Source of the DNA: a virus
Length of the DNA: 64,000 bases
Reading direction: 5' to 3' (one strand)
Virus record (IMG/VR): IMGVR_UViG_3300028558_000018
Span: 80,390 to 144,389 of that record
Part shown: positions 1 through 8,909 of the stretch, piece by piece
Layout of the letters: the number at the start of each line of letters is the position of its first letter
Position numbering within the stretch: position 1 is the first letter of the stretch
Made by a program: the position numbers and the translations under genes
The notes under the pieces: generated by a model
What the model saw: only the letters and a program-made list of their open reading frames with translations
Databases searched by the model: none
Told to the model about the DNA's origin: nothing

Positions 1-295
1 GCTTATCAATCATGAGACTCCGATTATCAGTAGGTAAAATTCCAATATCATAACTATGACCCTGTAAATCCGCAAGATTCATTTCGCGAAGGAAGGCTTC
101 ATAAACTTTAATATCATTGGTTTTATATGTGCGGTCTTTCATTCCGCAAATTTCGTAAACGGTTTTATATTTGCCGTAAGGATTGGCGGCGGTAGGGTCA
201 AACGGAGCCGTGTCGATTAGCCCCGATGAATCAATTTTTGCCTGTCCATCGGCTGCGGTTAGTTCTTCAAATTTTACTTTAGATTTTTTAGCCAT
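1..295 (-). CDS. Partial gene after the capsid region, unknown function
   Basis: The 3' part runs off the left edge of the window; 98 codons are visible from ATG at 295. The start is Lys-rich (MAKKSKVKFEELTAADGQ) and the rest is mixed polar sequence. It follows the LAGLIDADG endonuclease with a 2-nt gap and continues the head/packaging gene order, so a head-completion or neck protein is possible, but I do not recognise the family. No Shine-Dalgarno (SD) sequence precedes it. Confidence 0.7.
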   Translation of the reverse strand, partial: MAKKSKVKFEELTAADGQAKIDSSGLIDTAPFDPTAANPYGKYKTVYEICGMKDRTYKTNDIKVYEAFLREMNLADLQGHSYDIGILPTDNRSLMIDK

Positions 296-297
296 AA

Positions 298-1455
298 TTA
301 GGTGTTGTTAAAGGAGAGTAACCCATTTTTGTTATATTGGGAAATTTTTTCTTCGAAAAGATGACGATTTTGAGTTATATAAGAGATATTTTTCTCTAAA
401 GACTCTTGGGTTAGCATATATTTTTCGATAGATTCTTGTTCTTTGATATAATTTCTTGCGTTATCCCATTTACGATTTAATAGGAGGATTTTATCTTGGA
501 GTTTGAGGACTTCTTGGGCGATGATTACGGCACGAGAACCGCCGATATGATAAGTAACCGCCGAACCTCTTTTCCCAGTTTCAGAAACAAAAATATTAGA
601 TAAGGCTTTCGAGCTATATGGGGCGATTAAATCACACATAAATTTAACCCACTCACAAATTTCTTTAGTCCCCGTAATATTTATATCTAAAAATTTTCCC
701 ATTTTAGACTTTGGAGATTTTAATAGGGATACACTTCCGTCCCCGTTAATCAATCCAGCAAGATATGCCAAGCATTGTTCATAGTTTTTTATATTTGGAC
801 ATTTTAAAATTAGACTTTTATTAGGAATAATATTCCAATTTTTAGAGAGAGGTTCGATATATTCGGGACAGGATACTTGAAGAATAGAATATTTTGCTAC
901 TCTAGCCGGATATTGATATTCGGGATGAACTTTTACTTCTATTACCCGATCAACAACGGAAATTGGCCCAGAATATCCAATGCTATCGCGTATTTTACAT
1001 AAAAAATCATGATCTTTATTAGCTAATTTTATAGTTAGCCTATTTTTATAAACGTTCCCATCAGCAGCAATAAACCCCGCAATAGAGCAATTTTCCAAAT
1101 TAGGCTCATCAAAATATTCTCGATTTTTGTTATATTCAATTTGTTTATATAGTCCCATTTTGTTTGCCTGAATAACAACTTGGCTACGGTGCCGCCCAGC
1201 TTTTAATAAATGAATAAAATCTTCCACTTTATCAGCTTTTTGATATTTTTCTTTAATAATATCTAATTCCCATTGTTCATAAGGAATATTTTTCGCTATT
1301 GTGATACCTAATTCAGCACGCTTCCTACTTAACTGTTCGATAGAATGCAAGGGAAAATGATCCTTTTGAATTTGGCTAATCTTTTTAGAATTACCAATTT
1401 GTTTAAGTAGTTCAATTTCGTTTTGGCTCCAATATATTTTGTGACCTGTTGGCAT
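298..1455 (-). CDS. LAGLIDADG homing endonuclease, free-standing
   Basis: The 385-aa protein carries two LAGLIDADG helices, IAGFIAADG at residues 125-133 and LAGLINGDG at 232-240, each ending in the metal-binding acidic residue. Two copies imply a monomeric pseudo-symmetric enzyme. The first 110 residues contain repeated helix-turn-helix-like segments rich in W, K and R, as in DNA-binding extensions of phage homing enzymes. Such enzymes cut a specific site and promote copying of their own gene. It lies outside the capsid operon, beyond a terminator, behind its own promoter (1464-1492) with the ATG 8 nt past the -10 box. No intron or intein boundary is visible in the neighbouring capsid gene. 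Confidence 0.9.
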   Translation of the reverse strand: MPTGHKIYWSQNEIELLKQIGNSKKISQIQKDHFPLHSIEQLSRKRAELGITIAKNIPYEQWELDIIKEKYQKADKVEDFIHLLKAGRHRSQVVIQANKMGLYKQIEYNKNREYFDEPNLENCSIAGFIAADGNVYKNRLTIKLANKDHDFLCKIRDSIGYSGPISVVDRVIEVKVHPEYQYPARVAKYSILQVSCPEYIEPLSKNWNIIPNKSLILKCPNIKNYEQCLAYLAGLINGDGSVSLLKSPKSKMGKFLDINITGTKEICEWVKFMCDLIAPYSSKALSNIFVSETGKRGSAVTYHIGGSRAVIIAQEVLKLQDKILLLNRKWDNARNYIKEQESIEKYMLTQESLEKNISYITQNRHLFEEKISQYNKNGLLSFNNT

Positions 1456-1463
1456 AGCAATAT

Positions 1464-1492
1464 ACTATACGCGATTTGGAGACTCATGTGAA
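1464..1492 (-). promoter_or_regulatory. Promoter of the homing endonuclease
   Basis: TTCACA (1487-1492), 17 nt, TATAGT (1464-1469). The ATG at 1455 follows the -10 box by 8 nt, so the transcript should have almost no leader. Confidence 0.6.
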
Positions 1493-1522
1493 CTATCGTG
1501 ACTACTATTTTAAGAGAAAAAT

Positions 1523-1554
1523 AAAAAACCCCGAAGATTTCTCCTCGGGGTTTT
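1523..1554 (-). terminator. Terminator after the capsid gene, probably bidirectional
   Basis: ACCCCGA/TCGGGGT stem with a 10-nt loop, followed by six T on the minus strand and four T on the plus strand. It sits 23 nt past the major capsid stop codon and should end the head operon. Confidence 0.85.
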
Positions 1555-1576
1555 GATTTACTTACCTAAGTTGTTC

Positions 1577-2698
1577 TTAGATAATCAGACCTGTAAGCTC
1601 TCTAGCGTCACTACAGACAAAACCTTCATTAACAGAGGCATAGAAGCCGATTTTCTTCTGACGTTCCGCGAAGGAATTATCGGGAGTAACAACAACTTCG
1701 GAGTTGGTGTCGCTATCGGTAGCAACGGGACGGAACAGACCTTCAATGTTAGCGTTAAAAGCAATGCTAATTTGCTCGGTAGCAGGATTGAAGGCGGTCG
1801 TGCCCGCGCCAGTAGCATCAGGGAACGCGGTAGAACCAGCAAGCGCGCCGAACAGAGTGTTGTATTTGTAACCAACACCAAGCTCTTGCATCTGCATGAT
1901 GTTCACTCCGTAGAAGCTAGGAACGCCAGCGGATTTGTAAACCTCTTGACGAAGGGCGTCATGAGCAGGGATATTCGTAACGGTGCCGATGGTGTTCATG
2001 GGCTGGAAGGCGAAACCACGCAGCTTGCGGACAATCTCAGGAGAAACCGCGAGGTCCGTAACGCTATCAGCAGACCAAGTAGGAGTGCCGCCAGCGAATG
2101 AACTCAGAATACGGGAGCTAAGATTGAACAGAGCAAGGAAGTCATCAAGAACAATCGTGCCAGCGGTGCCAGAACGAATAACGTGTTTCTTAGCGACACC
2201 GTTGACAGGGGTTGAAGCCTGAGCAAGAGCGGCAAGAAGAACAGTCGCGGCGTTGAATTCTTTCTTAACGAGGAATTCCTGAGCCATTTTGTTCAACGAA
2301 CGAGCGACAATATCAATACGACCCTGAGCGGCGAATTTCTTGAGGAAAGCAACCGCGCTGTAGAGGTCATAAGTGGTGAATTTCAACTCTTGGAAACCAT
2401 GCACTTCGTTAGTAGGCAGACCGCCGGGGGTTGACTGTGACCAAACGCGGACATAATCAGTATCGCGAATGTCATAGAAAAGGTCAAGCGGGATGGAGGG
2501 CATACCATACTCGGGGAAAGGCAGCGGGTTGAACATGTTAGAAACAACCGGAGCCTGATTAATCACCTGTTGGATGATCGGGCCGACTGAAGCGGCGAAA
2601 GCCTGTTGAGCTTGACCCGCTTTGATCGGGTCTTTAGAAGCCATTGCTTTGATAAGCTCGATTTGCTCAACATTATTTTCTAGAACGATTTTATTCAT
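1577..2698 (-). CDS. Major capsid protein
   Basis: 373 aa. Called from context and type: it is the last gene of a terminase-portal-protease/scaffold-decoration series and is followed by a strong terminator. The sequence is Ala/Val/Asn-rich with mixed alpha/beta character typical of HK97-fold shells; an early helical stretch (residues 10-50, MASKDPIKAGQAQQAFAAS) could be an N-arm. Its codons are clearly GC-richer than those of the small accessory genes, as expected for a very abundant protein adapted to host tRNAs. No SD precedes the ATG, only AT-rich sequence. No sequence motif proves the fold, so a second shell protein is the main alternative. Confidence 0.8.
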   Translation of the reverse strand: MNKIVLENNVEQIELIKAMASKDPIKAGQAQQAFAASVGPIIQQVINQAPVVSNMFNPLPFPEYGMPSIPLDLFYDIRDTDYVRVWSQSTPGGLPTNEVHGFQELKFTTYDLYSAVAFLKKFAAQGRIDIVARSLNKMAQEFLVKKEFNAATVLLAALAQASTPVNGVAKKHVIRSGTAGTIVLDDFLALFNLSSRILSSFAGGTPTWSADSVTDLAVSPEIVRKLRGFAFQPMNTIGTVTNIPAHDALRQEVYKSAGVPSFYGVNIMQMQELGVGYKYNTLFGALAGSTAFPDATGAGTTAFNPATEQISIAFNANIEGLFRPVATDSDTNSEVVVTPDNSFAERQKKIGFYASVNEGFVCSDARELTGLII

Positions 2699-2740
2699 AA
2701 TAATTATTTTTTAAAGGTTTTGTTAATAGTAAAAATCGTA

Positions 2741-3334
2741 TTAGAGTTCCAGTTTGAAGAAAGCGGAACCGCCAAGTTTGGAACCTGAGCTAGAGATAAA
2801 CTTACCAACGATTTGATTCGTGGCGTAACCAGTAGCAGCACCAGTGACTTGCGTAGGAGCGAGGGCGCGGATAATACCGTTGCCACCGTTATCAATTACG
2901 CCGACATAACCGGGGAGAGGAATGCCAACGTAAGCAGCGGAGGCGAGTTGGAGAATACCGCGAGTAAGGACCGGAACGGTTTGGCCGGAAACGATACAAT
3001 TAAGTTTCTCAATAAGCTGCGGGTGGAAAATCAGCTTTTCGCCGTTTTCGTCATACTCGCGAGTGTCCTTAAGAGTAATACCGAGAGCGGCATACTTGGT
3101 GTCGCCAGAGGCGGAAGGGGTAACGCGGGCAGTAGTGGCATAACGAACGCTATAAACATTCGGGTAAGTATTGCCGGGGGCGATATTGGTGTAACCGTCG
3201 CCAGAATCAGGCGCGAAGTTAACAATAGAAACAAGTTCGCCAGCTTGACCAGTATTAGAGTGGGCAAAAAGGGAGACTACATCGGTTTCGTTATATGAAC
3301 GATAAGGAAACAGTTTGTTGATAATAGTAGGCAT
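2741..3334 (-). CDS. Putative capsid decoration/stabilisation protein
   Basis: 197 aa, rich in G, T, V and A with little predicted helix, matching beta-rich head decoration proteins that sit just upstream of the capsid gene in many phages. It starts MPTIINKLFPYRS. It shares the GC-rich codon choice of the capsid gene, suggesting high expression. The leader between 3335 and 3383 carries a 14-nt motif also found upstream of the small membrane gene at 13455. The function is inferred from position and composition only. Confidence 0.55.
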   Translation of the reverse strand: MPTIINKLFPYRSYNETDVVSLFAHSNTGQAGELVSIVNFAPDSGDGYTNIAPGNTYPNVYSVRYATTARVTPSASGDTKYAALGITLKDTREYDENGEKLIFHPQLIEKLNCIVSGQTVPVLTRGILQLASAAYVGIPLPGYVGVIDNGGNGIIRALAPTQVTGAATGYATNQIVGKFISSSGSKLGGSAFFKLEL

Positions 3335-3370
3335 AGGAGGTAAGCTTTAGCTTATTTTGATTTTTGTTTT

Positions 3371-3384
3371 GTTAAGGTTAAAAT
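3371..3384 (-). promoter_or_regulatory. Shared 14-nt motif, possible late-promoter element, copy 1
   Basis: Plus-strand GTTAAGGTTAAAAT is identical to 13467-13480. This copy lies 36 nt before the decoration gene start. A role as a late-promoter element is a guess based on exact recurrence upstream of two late-type genes. Confidence 0.3.
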
Positions 3385-4079
3385 TATTTACGATTCGGCG
3401 CAGCGATTTTGATTCCCTTTGTGAAGGTTTCAGTCATACTAGCGAGAACGTTCTTATTAACGGAAAGTCCGTTGGTGAGAGTGATATTTTCGAGAGTTGC
3501 ACTTGCAAGTGCCTCTTCAGCAATTTGTTCGGGAGTTTTGCCATTCAGTTTTTCGGCAGAAGCAAGAGCAGAAGCGTGTTCTTTAAGGAACTCTTCTTTC
3601 ATTTTTTTCTTGGCTTCGTCTTTGTAAGCTTTGGATTTCTCCTTACACATAACAGCAAACTCTTTCTTAAATGAAGCGTAAGATTCATCATCGGCTTTAA
3701 TCTCTTTGATTTTTGAGGCCAAAACTTGGCGGTCATCGTCATCAAGATCATACTCAGAATCAATATCAGCCATACGCTCGTTATAAACTTCGGCCTTTAC
3801 TTTATTGAGTTTTTCGTTTTCGATATCTTGTAACTTAGCTTGAGTTTCGTTAAGTTGTTTTTGGACAGCTTGAACTTGCTCAAGGGCGGCTTTTGACTCG
3901 GTTTGGACTTTAGCAAGGGCTTCGTCTTTTTCAACCAGTTGCTTGCGCCATTGTTCGTCAGCGGCGCGAATACCACTTTTGAAAAGTTCGTCAATCTCGT
4001 TTTTAGCGGCAGTAGCTTCTAAAAGTTTGAAAGAGTCCCAATTAGCGGCGATATCTTCAATTTTAAGGATGGTAGGCAT
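3384..4079 (-). CDS. Possible nested scaffold made from an internal start
   Basis: The in-frame ATG at 4079 (MPTILKIEDI) opens exactly where the protease part ends and the coiled-coil scaffold begins, giving a 231-aa product. The protein start resembles that of the next gene (MPTII). Lambda C/Nu3 and related phages use the same nested layout. No SD is present, but few genes here have one. Confidence 0.45.
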   Translation of the reverse strand: MPTILKIEDIAANWDSFKLLEATAAKNEIDELFKSGIRAADEQWRKQLVEKDEALAKVQTESKAALEQVQAVQKQLNETQAKLQDIENEKLNKVKAEVYNERMADIDSEYDLDDDDRQVLASKIKEIKADDESYASFKKEFAVMCKEKSKAYKDEAKKKMKEEFLKEHASALASAEKLNGKTPEQIAEEALASATLENITLTNGLSVNKNVLASMTETFTKGIKIAAPNRK

Positions 4080-4964
4080 AATTTTATCTATTTTAGTATT
4101 TACAATTGTTTTTTGAGAATGTGAAATGAGAATTGCATTATTTTTCGCTGGTAATGAATTATTTAAACTTGCTTTAGCGGCGGCGTCATCAATAATTAAT
4201 GTATTATTCTCTACTTTTTTATCTAAAATAACCGCCACGCCTTCTACATCAGCGGCGGGATTTGTTACAAAAGAATAACCACCAATAATAACATCATCCC
4301 CAGTGATAACTCTATAAATTGGCTCGCCATCAACGAATCCGGGGCCACCTTTACATTTTAAAAAGGGTAAATATTTGACCTTTTCTTTTGGGTCGGAAAT
4401 TATTCTAGCGTTATTGATAATCTTAGAGCCAATCGCAATATCGAAGTCTTTAAAAAATATTTCCCAAGATAATGAAATTCTACCAAATGTTGGATGCGTA
4501 ACGTCCGAGGCATTGATTAGAACTTGAATTAGCTCTTTTTTAATTGCCTTCCAAACAACTCCGATAAGAGAAAGATTAAAAGTATCTAATTTACCCGCCT
4601 CTTCGGGAGTAATTAACTCATTGCTACCATAAGCAGATAAGCCGGGGTAAAGTAATGTTCCTATGACAATTTCCTTTTTATGGTCAACATTGATATATTT
4701 ATTTTTAGTAAATGGATAAAGTTCTAGAGCTTTTTCGACGGTGATTGAATCGCCATTAGAATTCGACATACCCGCAACTGCACCATTGGCCGCAAAATAT
4801 AATAAATCTGGATTCTCATCGGGGTCAACGCCTTCTGGAAGCAATGCTTTTAAATCGCTCAAAGAAGCTTTCGCTACCATTTCCTCTTTATCCGTAGGAG
4901 TGATAACATTTGCAAAACATTGGAACCTAGCGGAAAAAGGATATAAAGACGTGTCCAGAGGCAT
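3384..4964 (-). CDS. Prohead protease fused to scaffold
   Basis: 526 aa with two clear parts. Residues 1-260 resemble phage prohead serine proteases: a His in NVDHKKE, a Ser in RISLSWEIFF and a following GGYSFVTNPAADVEGV segment. Residues about 300-470 are charged, K/E/Q-rich coiled coil typical of scaffolds, with an acidic SEYDLDDDDRQ patch. The protease would mature the prohead and destroy the scaffold before DNA entry. It lies between the portal and decoration genes, the usual place. An in-frame ATG at 4079 would make the scaffold part alone. Catalytic residues are assigned by eye. Confidence 0.8.
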   Translation of the reverse strand: MPLDTSLYPFSARFQCFANVITPTDKEEMVAKASLSDLKALLPEGVDPDENPDLLYFAANGAVAGMSNSNGDSITVEKALELYPFTKNKYINVDHKKEIVIGTLLYPGLSAYGSNELITPEEAGKLDTFNLSLIGVVWKAIKKELIQVLINASDVTHPTFGRISLSWEIFFKDFDIAIGSKIINNARIISDPKEKVKYLPFLKCKGGPGFVDGEPIYRVITGDDVIIGGYSFVTNPAADVEGVAVILDKKVENNTLIIDDAAAKASLNNSLPAKNNAILISHSQKTIVNTKIDKIMPTILKIEDIAANWDSFKLLEATAAKNEIDELFKSGIRAADEQWRKQLVEKDEALAKVQTESKAALEQVQAVQKQLNETQAKLQDIENEKLNKVKAEVYNERMADIDSEYDLDDDDRQVLASKIKEIKADDESYASFKKEFAVMCKEKSKAYKDEAKKKMKEEFLKEHASALASAEKLNGKTPEQIAEEALASATLENITLTNGLSVNKNVLASMTETFTKGIKIAAPNRK

Positions 4965-4999
4965 AATTAATTATTACCCGAAATTATCTTAATTGGGAA

Positions 5000-6958
5000 T
5001 TACTCTTTGATTAAACCCTTAGAGTGGAGCATAATCGCCGCATTGTAAGAATCTAAATCAAATTCCTTCGCGATTAATTGAGCCGCGCTAATTACGGATT
5101 CGCTCTCGACAGGCTTTTCGTCATTAATAAACGAAGCGAGAGAAGTTTCCCATTGAGAAATTTCGTTCCCGCTCACAACTTGTTTAGTGATATTAAAAGC
5201 TACTTCTTTTTGCTCTTTATTTAATTTTTTAACGCTATATTTAGTCTTGAGTAATTTTTCCGCTGTAGCAGTTAAATTGCTAGATAATACATAGGTATCT
5301 TGAATAGCTTTTTGAGAATAAATATCACTAGCCTTGCCACTTTTGCTTTTCCCGCTCCCAATAGGTTTAATATTTTTAGTCGTCTGCGGAGCCTTACTTC
5401 CATCAGGACGACCATCATCTTTTTGACCTCCAATTAACGGCGCGTGTAATCCCTTGTCTTTCAAGTCTTTAAATTTCTCTTGGGATGATTCAACCGTATC
5501 AGGATCAGGGAGCAATCCAGTTTCCAATGTATCAAAAGTTTGCTCTGCGGTAAGTAACCCTAATTGGGCTAATTGAGTGATAACTTTAGCATACTGGATT
5601 TCATCTTTAAGGTCAATTTTTTCAAAAATAGGAATCGGGCAAGATTTAAACCCCATAGCTTCGGCAATATTGCGCATTTCAACCATTAAAAAGTTTCTAA
5701 GAAAAGCGTCTTGCCCCTCTTTAAGCCTTTCGATAAAGACTTTTGTTTTAATAAATTGATTAGCAAATTTTTCACTACCCATCAAAATATTCTGTAAGCC
5801 ATCTTGGATATCCTGATTGACAACCTCATATTTATCTTTACCTAAAATTTCGTGAATATCAGGGGTAATAAATTCTGCTTTAGTTGTATAATCAGAAACA
5901 ATTACGCGCCCCGCCGCACGATTTGCGAACAATTCTTGTAATGCTTTGATATTCTGATAGTTAATACCACCCTTTTCTTTTTCCGCGCCCATTGTCACTA
6001 ATAGAATAACGTTCTCAATAGTGCGAGTTAACGCCATGTCCATTTTCTTTAATTGCAATTTGTGTTCTATATCGTTCAACACGGGGAATCCCATTGGAAC
6101 GGCAAAAGGCTCATAGCTTTGTTTTTTATAAAACACATAAGAAAGTTTTTGCGGGTCGATACTTACATAAATTTCTTTCCACGCCGCGCCAACTGATGCG
6201 CGAATATATGATTTGGTTTCCTTGTCAAGGGAATCAAATACTGCTTTTTCTTCGCTGGTAACGGGTTGGCGTAAGCGTTCGATTTCAAAGCGCGATAACA
6301 TTCTTAAATATCTACCCGCGTAGCCAATACCACCTTCGATAGCAATGGATGCCGGATTAATGATAATATAACGAAGGGGAATTTTTTCCCTAGAAGCCCC
6401 CGCCGCCTGAAGTTTAATATAGTCGTTTTTGGAAAATTTACCATCAATTTTATAAAGAAAAACATTACCGCTACGATAATATTCACGGAAAAACTCTTCT
6501 TTAAGTTGACCTAAGTTAATCTTTTCATACCACTTATAAAAGAAACTGCGCGAGGCTTCGCTTCCACCGCGCAAATGAATTTTGGCAGTCGAAAACTCTG
6601 TCATTACGTCAATTGTATTTTTAAACACCGCGACATTGGCATAAGCTTTTTGGCAAAGAGTAATGCACTCGGTAATATTTAAATAGGCATTAGTATTCGC
6701 ATAAGGAAGCACGCCGCCATCTAAATTCGGAAATGCGTTATGAAAAATAGATTGGTCTACGAGAGAACTTTGCTGACGATATGTGCTACTATTGGACGCC
6801 TCCCCATACATATAAGAATCGCCGCCGTTGATTTCGTAATCAATTTTATCAGTTACATTAACGACTGGGACGGAAGGATTTCCACCAATAGCTTCTACCT
6901 GAGACTGCGCAGAACGTTGTTGCCAATAAGCGGATTTTTTATTATAAGAGCGGGCCAT
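5000..6958 (-). CDS. Portal protein
   Basis: 652 aa, directly after the large terminase and before the protease/scaffold, the standard portal position. Residues about 90-190 carry the typical portal opening: repeated short helices, then a LRGGSEASRSFFYKWYEK segment and FFREYYRSGNVFLYKIDG. The long middle is alpha/beta and the last 120 residues are charged with a GSGKSKSGK-rich linker. Portals form the 12-mer ring through which DNA is pumped. The start MARSYNKKSAYWQQRS is preceded by AT-rich sequence without an SD. Confidence 0.85.
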   Translation of the reverse strand: MARSYNKKSAYWQQRSAQSQVEAIGGNPSVPVVNVTDKIDYEINGGDSYMYGEASNSSTYRQQSSLVDQSIFHNAFPNLDGGVLPYANTNAYLNITECITLCQKAYANVAVFKNTIDVMTEFSTAKIHLRGGSEASRSFFYKWYEKINLGQLKEEFFREYYRSGNVFLYKIDGKFSKNDYIKLQAAGASREKIPLRYIIINPASIAIEGGIGYAGRYLRMLSRFEIERLRQPVTSEEKAVFDSLDKETKSYIRASVGAAWKEIYVSIDPQKLSYVFYKKQSYEPFAVPMGFPVLNDIEHKLQLKKMDMALTRTIENVILLVTMGAEKEKGGINYQNIKALQELFANRAAGRVIVSDYTTKAEFITPDIHEILGKDKYEVVNQDIQDGLQNILMGSEKFANQFIKTKVFIERLKEGQDAFLRNFLMVEMRNIAEAMGFKSCPIPIFEKIDLKDEIQYAKVITQLAQLGLLTAEQTFDTLETGLLPDPDTVESSQEKFKDLKDKGLHAPLIGGQKDDGRPDGSKAPQTTKNIKPIGSGKSKSGKASDIYSQKAIQDTYVLSSNLTATAEKLLKTKYSVKKLNKEQKEVAFNITKQVVSGNEISQWETSLASFINDEKPVESESVISAAQLIAKEFDLDSYNAAIMLHSKGLIKE

Positions 6959-7040
6959 AAATGTTAAATTGTGACTTCAAAGTGACTTTACAGAGGAGAA
7001 ATACCCAACAAATTGTGCTTTGTGAAATGCTACTTTTACT

Positions 7041-8909
7041 TTAAACCGCAAAGGGCGTGAATGTAGAAGGAACATCTTCGATTTTAATATCTTGGGATGC
7101 GAGGTAGTTCTTTAGACACCAATTGGCGAGCATGAGAGAGCTAAATGAGTCCTTCCTAGCGCGAGTTGGGGACTTTGAGCGGCGCAAACTTTGGGGAAGG
7201 TCAAACGATAAAATACCGCCAGCGGAAGTGGAAACCTCAATTAGCGCACATTCTTTCTTTGTCAAATCAATAAGAAAATCTTGATTAGATATAAAAGAAT
7301 CAGCCTGTTCGTCTTTAAATTCTTTATGTTCTTTTAATATTTCTGGATAATCACCCCTCATAGAGTCAACTACACCGTCAACTGCACATGCTTTCCCCGC
7401 AAAAAGAATACTAGAATGGTCTAGACAAGATTGTAAATACTCGCAAGACGATCTTTGGAAAGAACTATTAAAGTTTTGCTTTTGAACAATTCTGCCTCCA
7501 GTTTTGTTATAAGAAACCCTAATTTGCCCCGCAACCTCGCTTTGACTGTCTTTGCCGAAATCAGCCTCTATCCCATGAAGCTCTAAATTGGCATTTTTAA
7601 ATAATTTAGACTCATTTGCCGAAGTTGTAAATTCGTTGTTACCCTGCGTAGAGTCTACTCCAATATAAACGATATTAAAATGTGTTAATAAATAGTATAA
7701 ATACAAAATATGGTCTTTTAAGTCACCACCTGCCACAGCATAAGAGTGGACGAGCATACCTATACGCTTACCATCTTTGCGTTCAATGATTTTTAATAAA
7801 CTCATCGCGAAATGGTCACTATGTTCCGCACTTGAAAACGAAGGGTCGATACCCAGAACGTATTCAGCGGTTTTTTCTCCTATAATTTCTATTGTGGGGC
7901 GTTGACCGTCTTTGATAGTGCAAATATCCATTTTTTTTGCACTAAAATAGCCCGCGCTATCACTAACAAATTTTGCGCCATATTCGCGGTCAATAATTGC
8001 TTGGGAAAGATTCCCACCCTCTACGTCTTTAATTACGCCTTTATCAAGCAAGTCTTCTGGCACGGCCTTATAACTAATTTGAGTGACGCAATAGGAAGCT
8101 ATTTTAATATCAGATTCAGTATCTTTATCAATTCTTTCTAGATACTTTTGATATATTTTATATAAATCTTCCCATTGATATGATGCGGAACTCAATAAAA
8201 TCATTTTTGAAGCAGATGCGAATACTTCGCGGTCTTCTTCTTTTAACATACCTCTCTTTATCAATTTTTCCTCTAATTCGCGTAATTTTAGTTTTTGTTT
8301 AATGTCACCGGACGCCACAAGGAAAGGCTTCAAAATAGTTTCAATAATAGCTTCTGAGATAAGAACCGCCTCATCAATAATCAAAACCTGACAGCGCAAA
8401 CCACGTAAGCCATCACCGCCAGAAAGAGGCACAGCGGTCAATGTTGATCCATTATTAAATTCATATTTAAAAATATCGTTACGACGAGATAGCCCGCCTT
8501 TAGTGCATTGTTTAATTAAATAACCTTCTTTACTTTCGATAATTTTTTCAAGATTTTCCAAGATACGTCTACTCGATCTAAAGTTCTGGCTTACAATGAG
8601 AACCGCAACTTTTGGGTTGAATAAACAGTATAAAACCGAGAACCATCCTACGATTGAACTTTTGCCGCCGCCGCGTGACCATATAGCCATGTTATAGTTA
8701 TGATGGAACCAACTACGAAGTAAAATAGCTTGACGAGGGTGGAGTTTAATGCCAAATAAAATCTCAACTGTAAATTGAAGATTATAAGTAAGAAACTTGC
8801 CGAGCAGTATTCGCGCTTGTTCGTCCTCAAGAGTCCCCTTTAAATCAAGAATTTCTTGATTAAAATCACTAAAATTCTTTTCTTGCCATTTTGGTTCAAT
8901 CCATGCCAT
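7041..8909 (-). CDS. terL: Terminase large subunit
   Basis: 622 aa. The ATPase domain has Walker A SRGGGKSS (about 78-85) and Walker B VLIIDEA (175-181). The C-terminal RNase H-like nuclease is marked by LGIDPSFSS and GVDSTQGNNEF. Together these power DNA packaging and cut the concatemer. It starts MAWIEPKW with a weak SD (AAGGAT) upstream, and its first 14 nt overlap the end of the HNH gene, so the two are probably translationally coupled. Length and motif order fit the family. Confidence 0.95.
   Translation of the reverse strand: MAWIEPKWQEKNFSDFNQEILDLKGTLEDEQARILLGKFLTYNLQFTVEILFGIKLHPRQAILLRSWFHHNYNMAIWSRGGGKSSIVGWFSVLYCLFNPKVAVLIVSQNFRSSRRILENLEKIIESKEGYLIKQCTKGGLSRRNDIFKYEFNNGSTLTAVPLSGGDGLRGLRCQVLIIDEAVLISEAIIETILKPFLVASGDIKQKLKLRELEEKLIKRGMLKEEDREVFASASKMILLSSASYQWEDLYKIYQKYLERIDKDTESDIKIASYCVTQISYKAVPEDLLDKGVIKDVEGGNLSQAIIDREYGAKFVSDSAGYFSAKKMDICTIKDGQRPTIEIIGEKTAEYVLGIDPSFSSAEHSDHFAMSLLKIIERKDGKRIGMLVHSYAVAGGDLKDHILYLYYLLTHFNIVYIGVDSTQGNNEFTTSANESKLFKNANLELHGIEADFGKDSQSEVAGQIRVSYNKTGGRIVQKQNFNSSFQRSSCEYLQSCLDHSSILFAGKACAVDGVVDSMRGDYPEILKEHKEFKDEQADSFISNQDFLIDLTKKECALIEVSTSAGGILSFDLPQSLRRSKSPTRARKDSFSSLMLANWCLKNYLASQDIKIEDVPSTFTPFAV

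Noticed and set aside
1577-2698. Intron or intein in the capsid gene next to the LAGLIDADG gene
   Set aside because: The capsid frame is continuous and shows no splice-type motifs.
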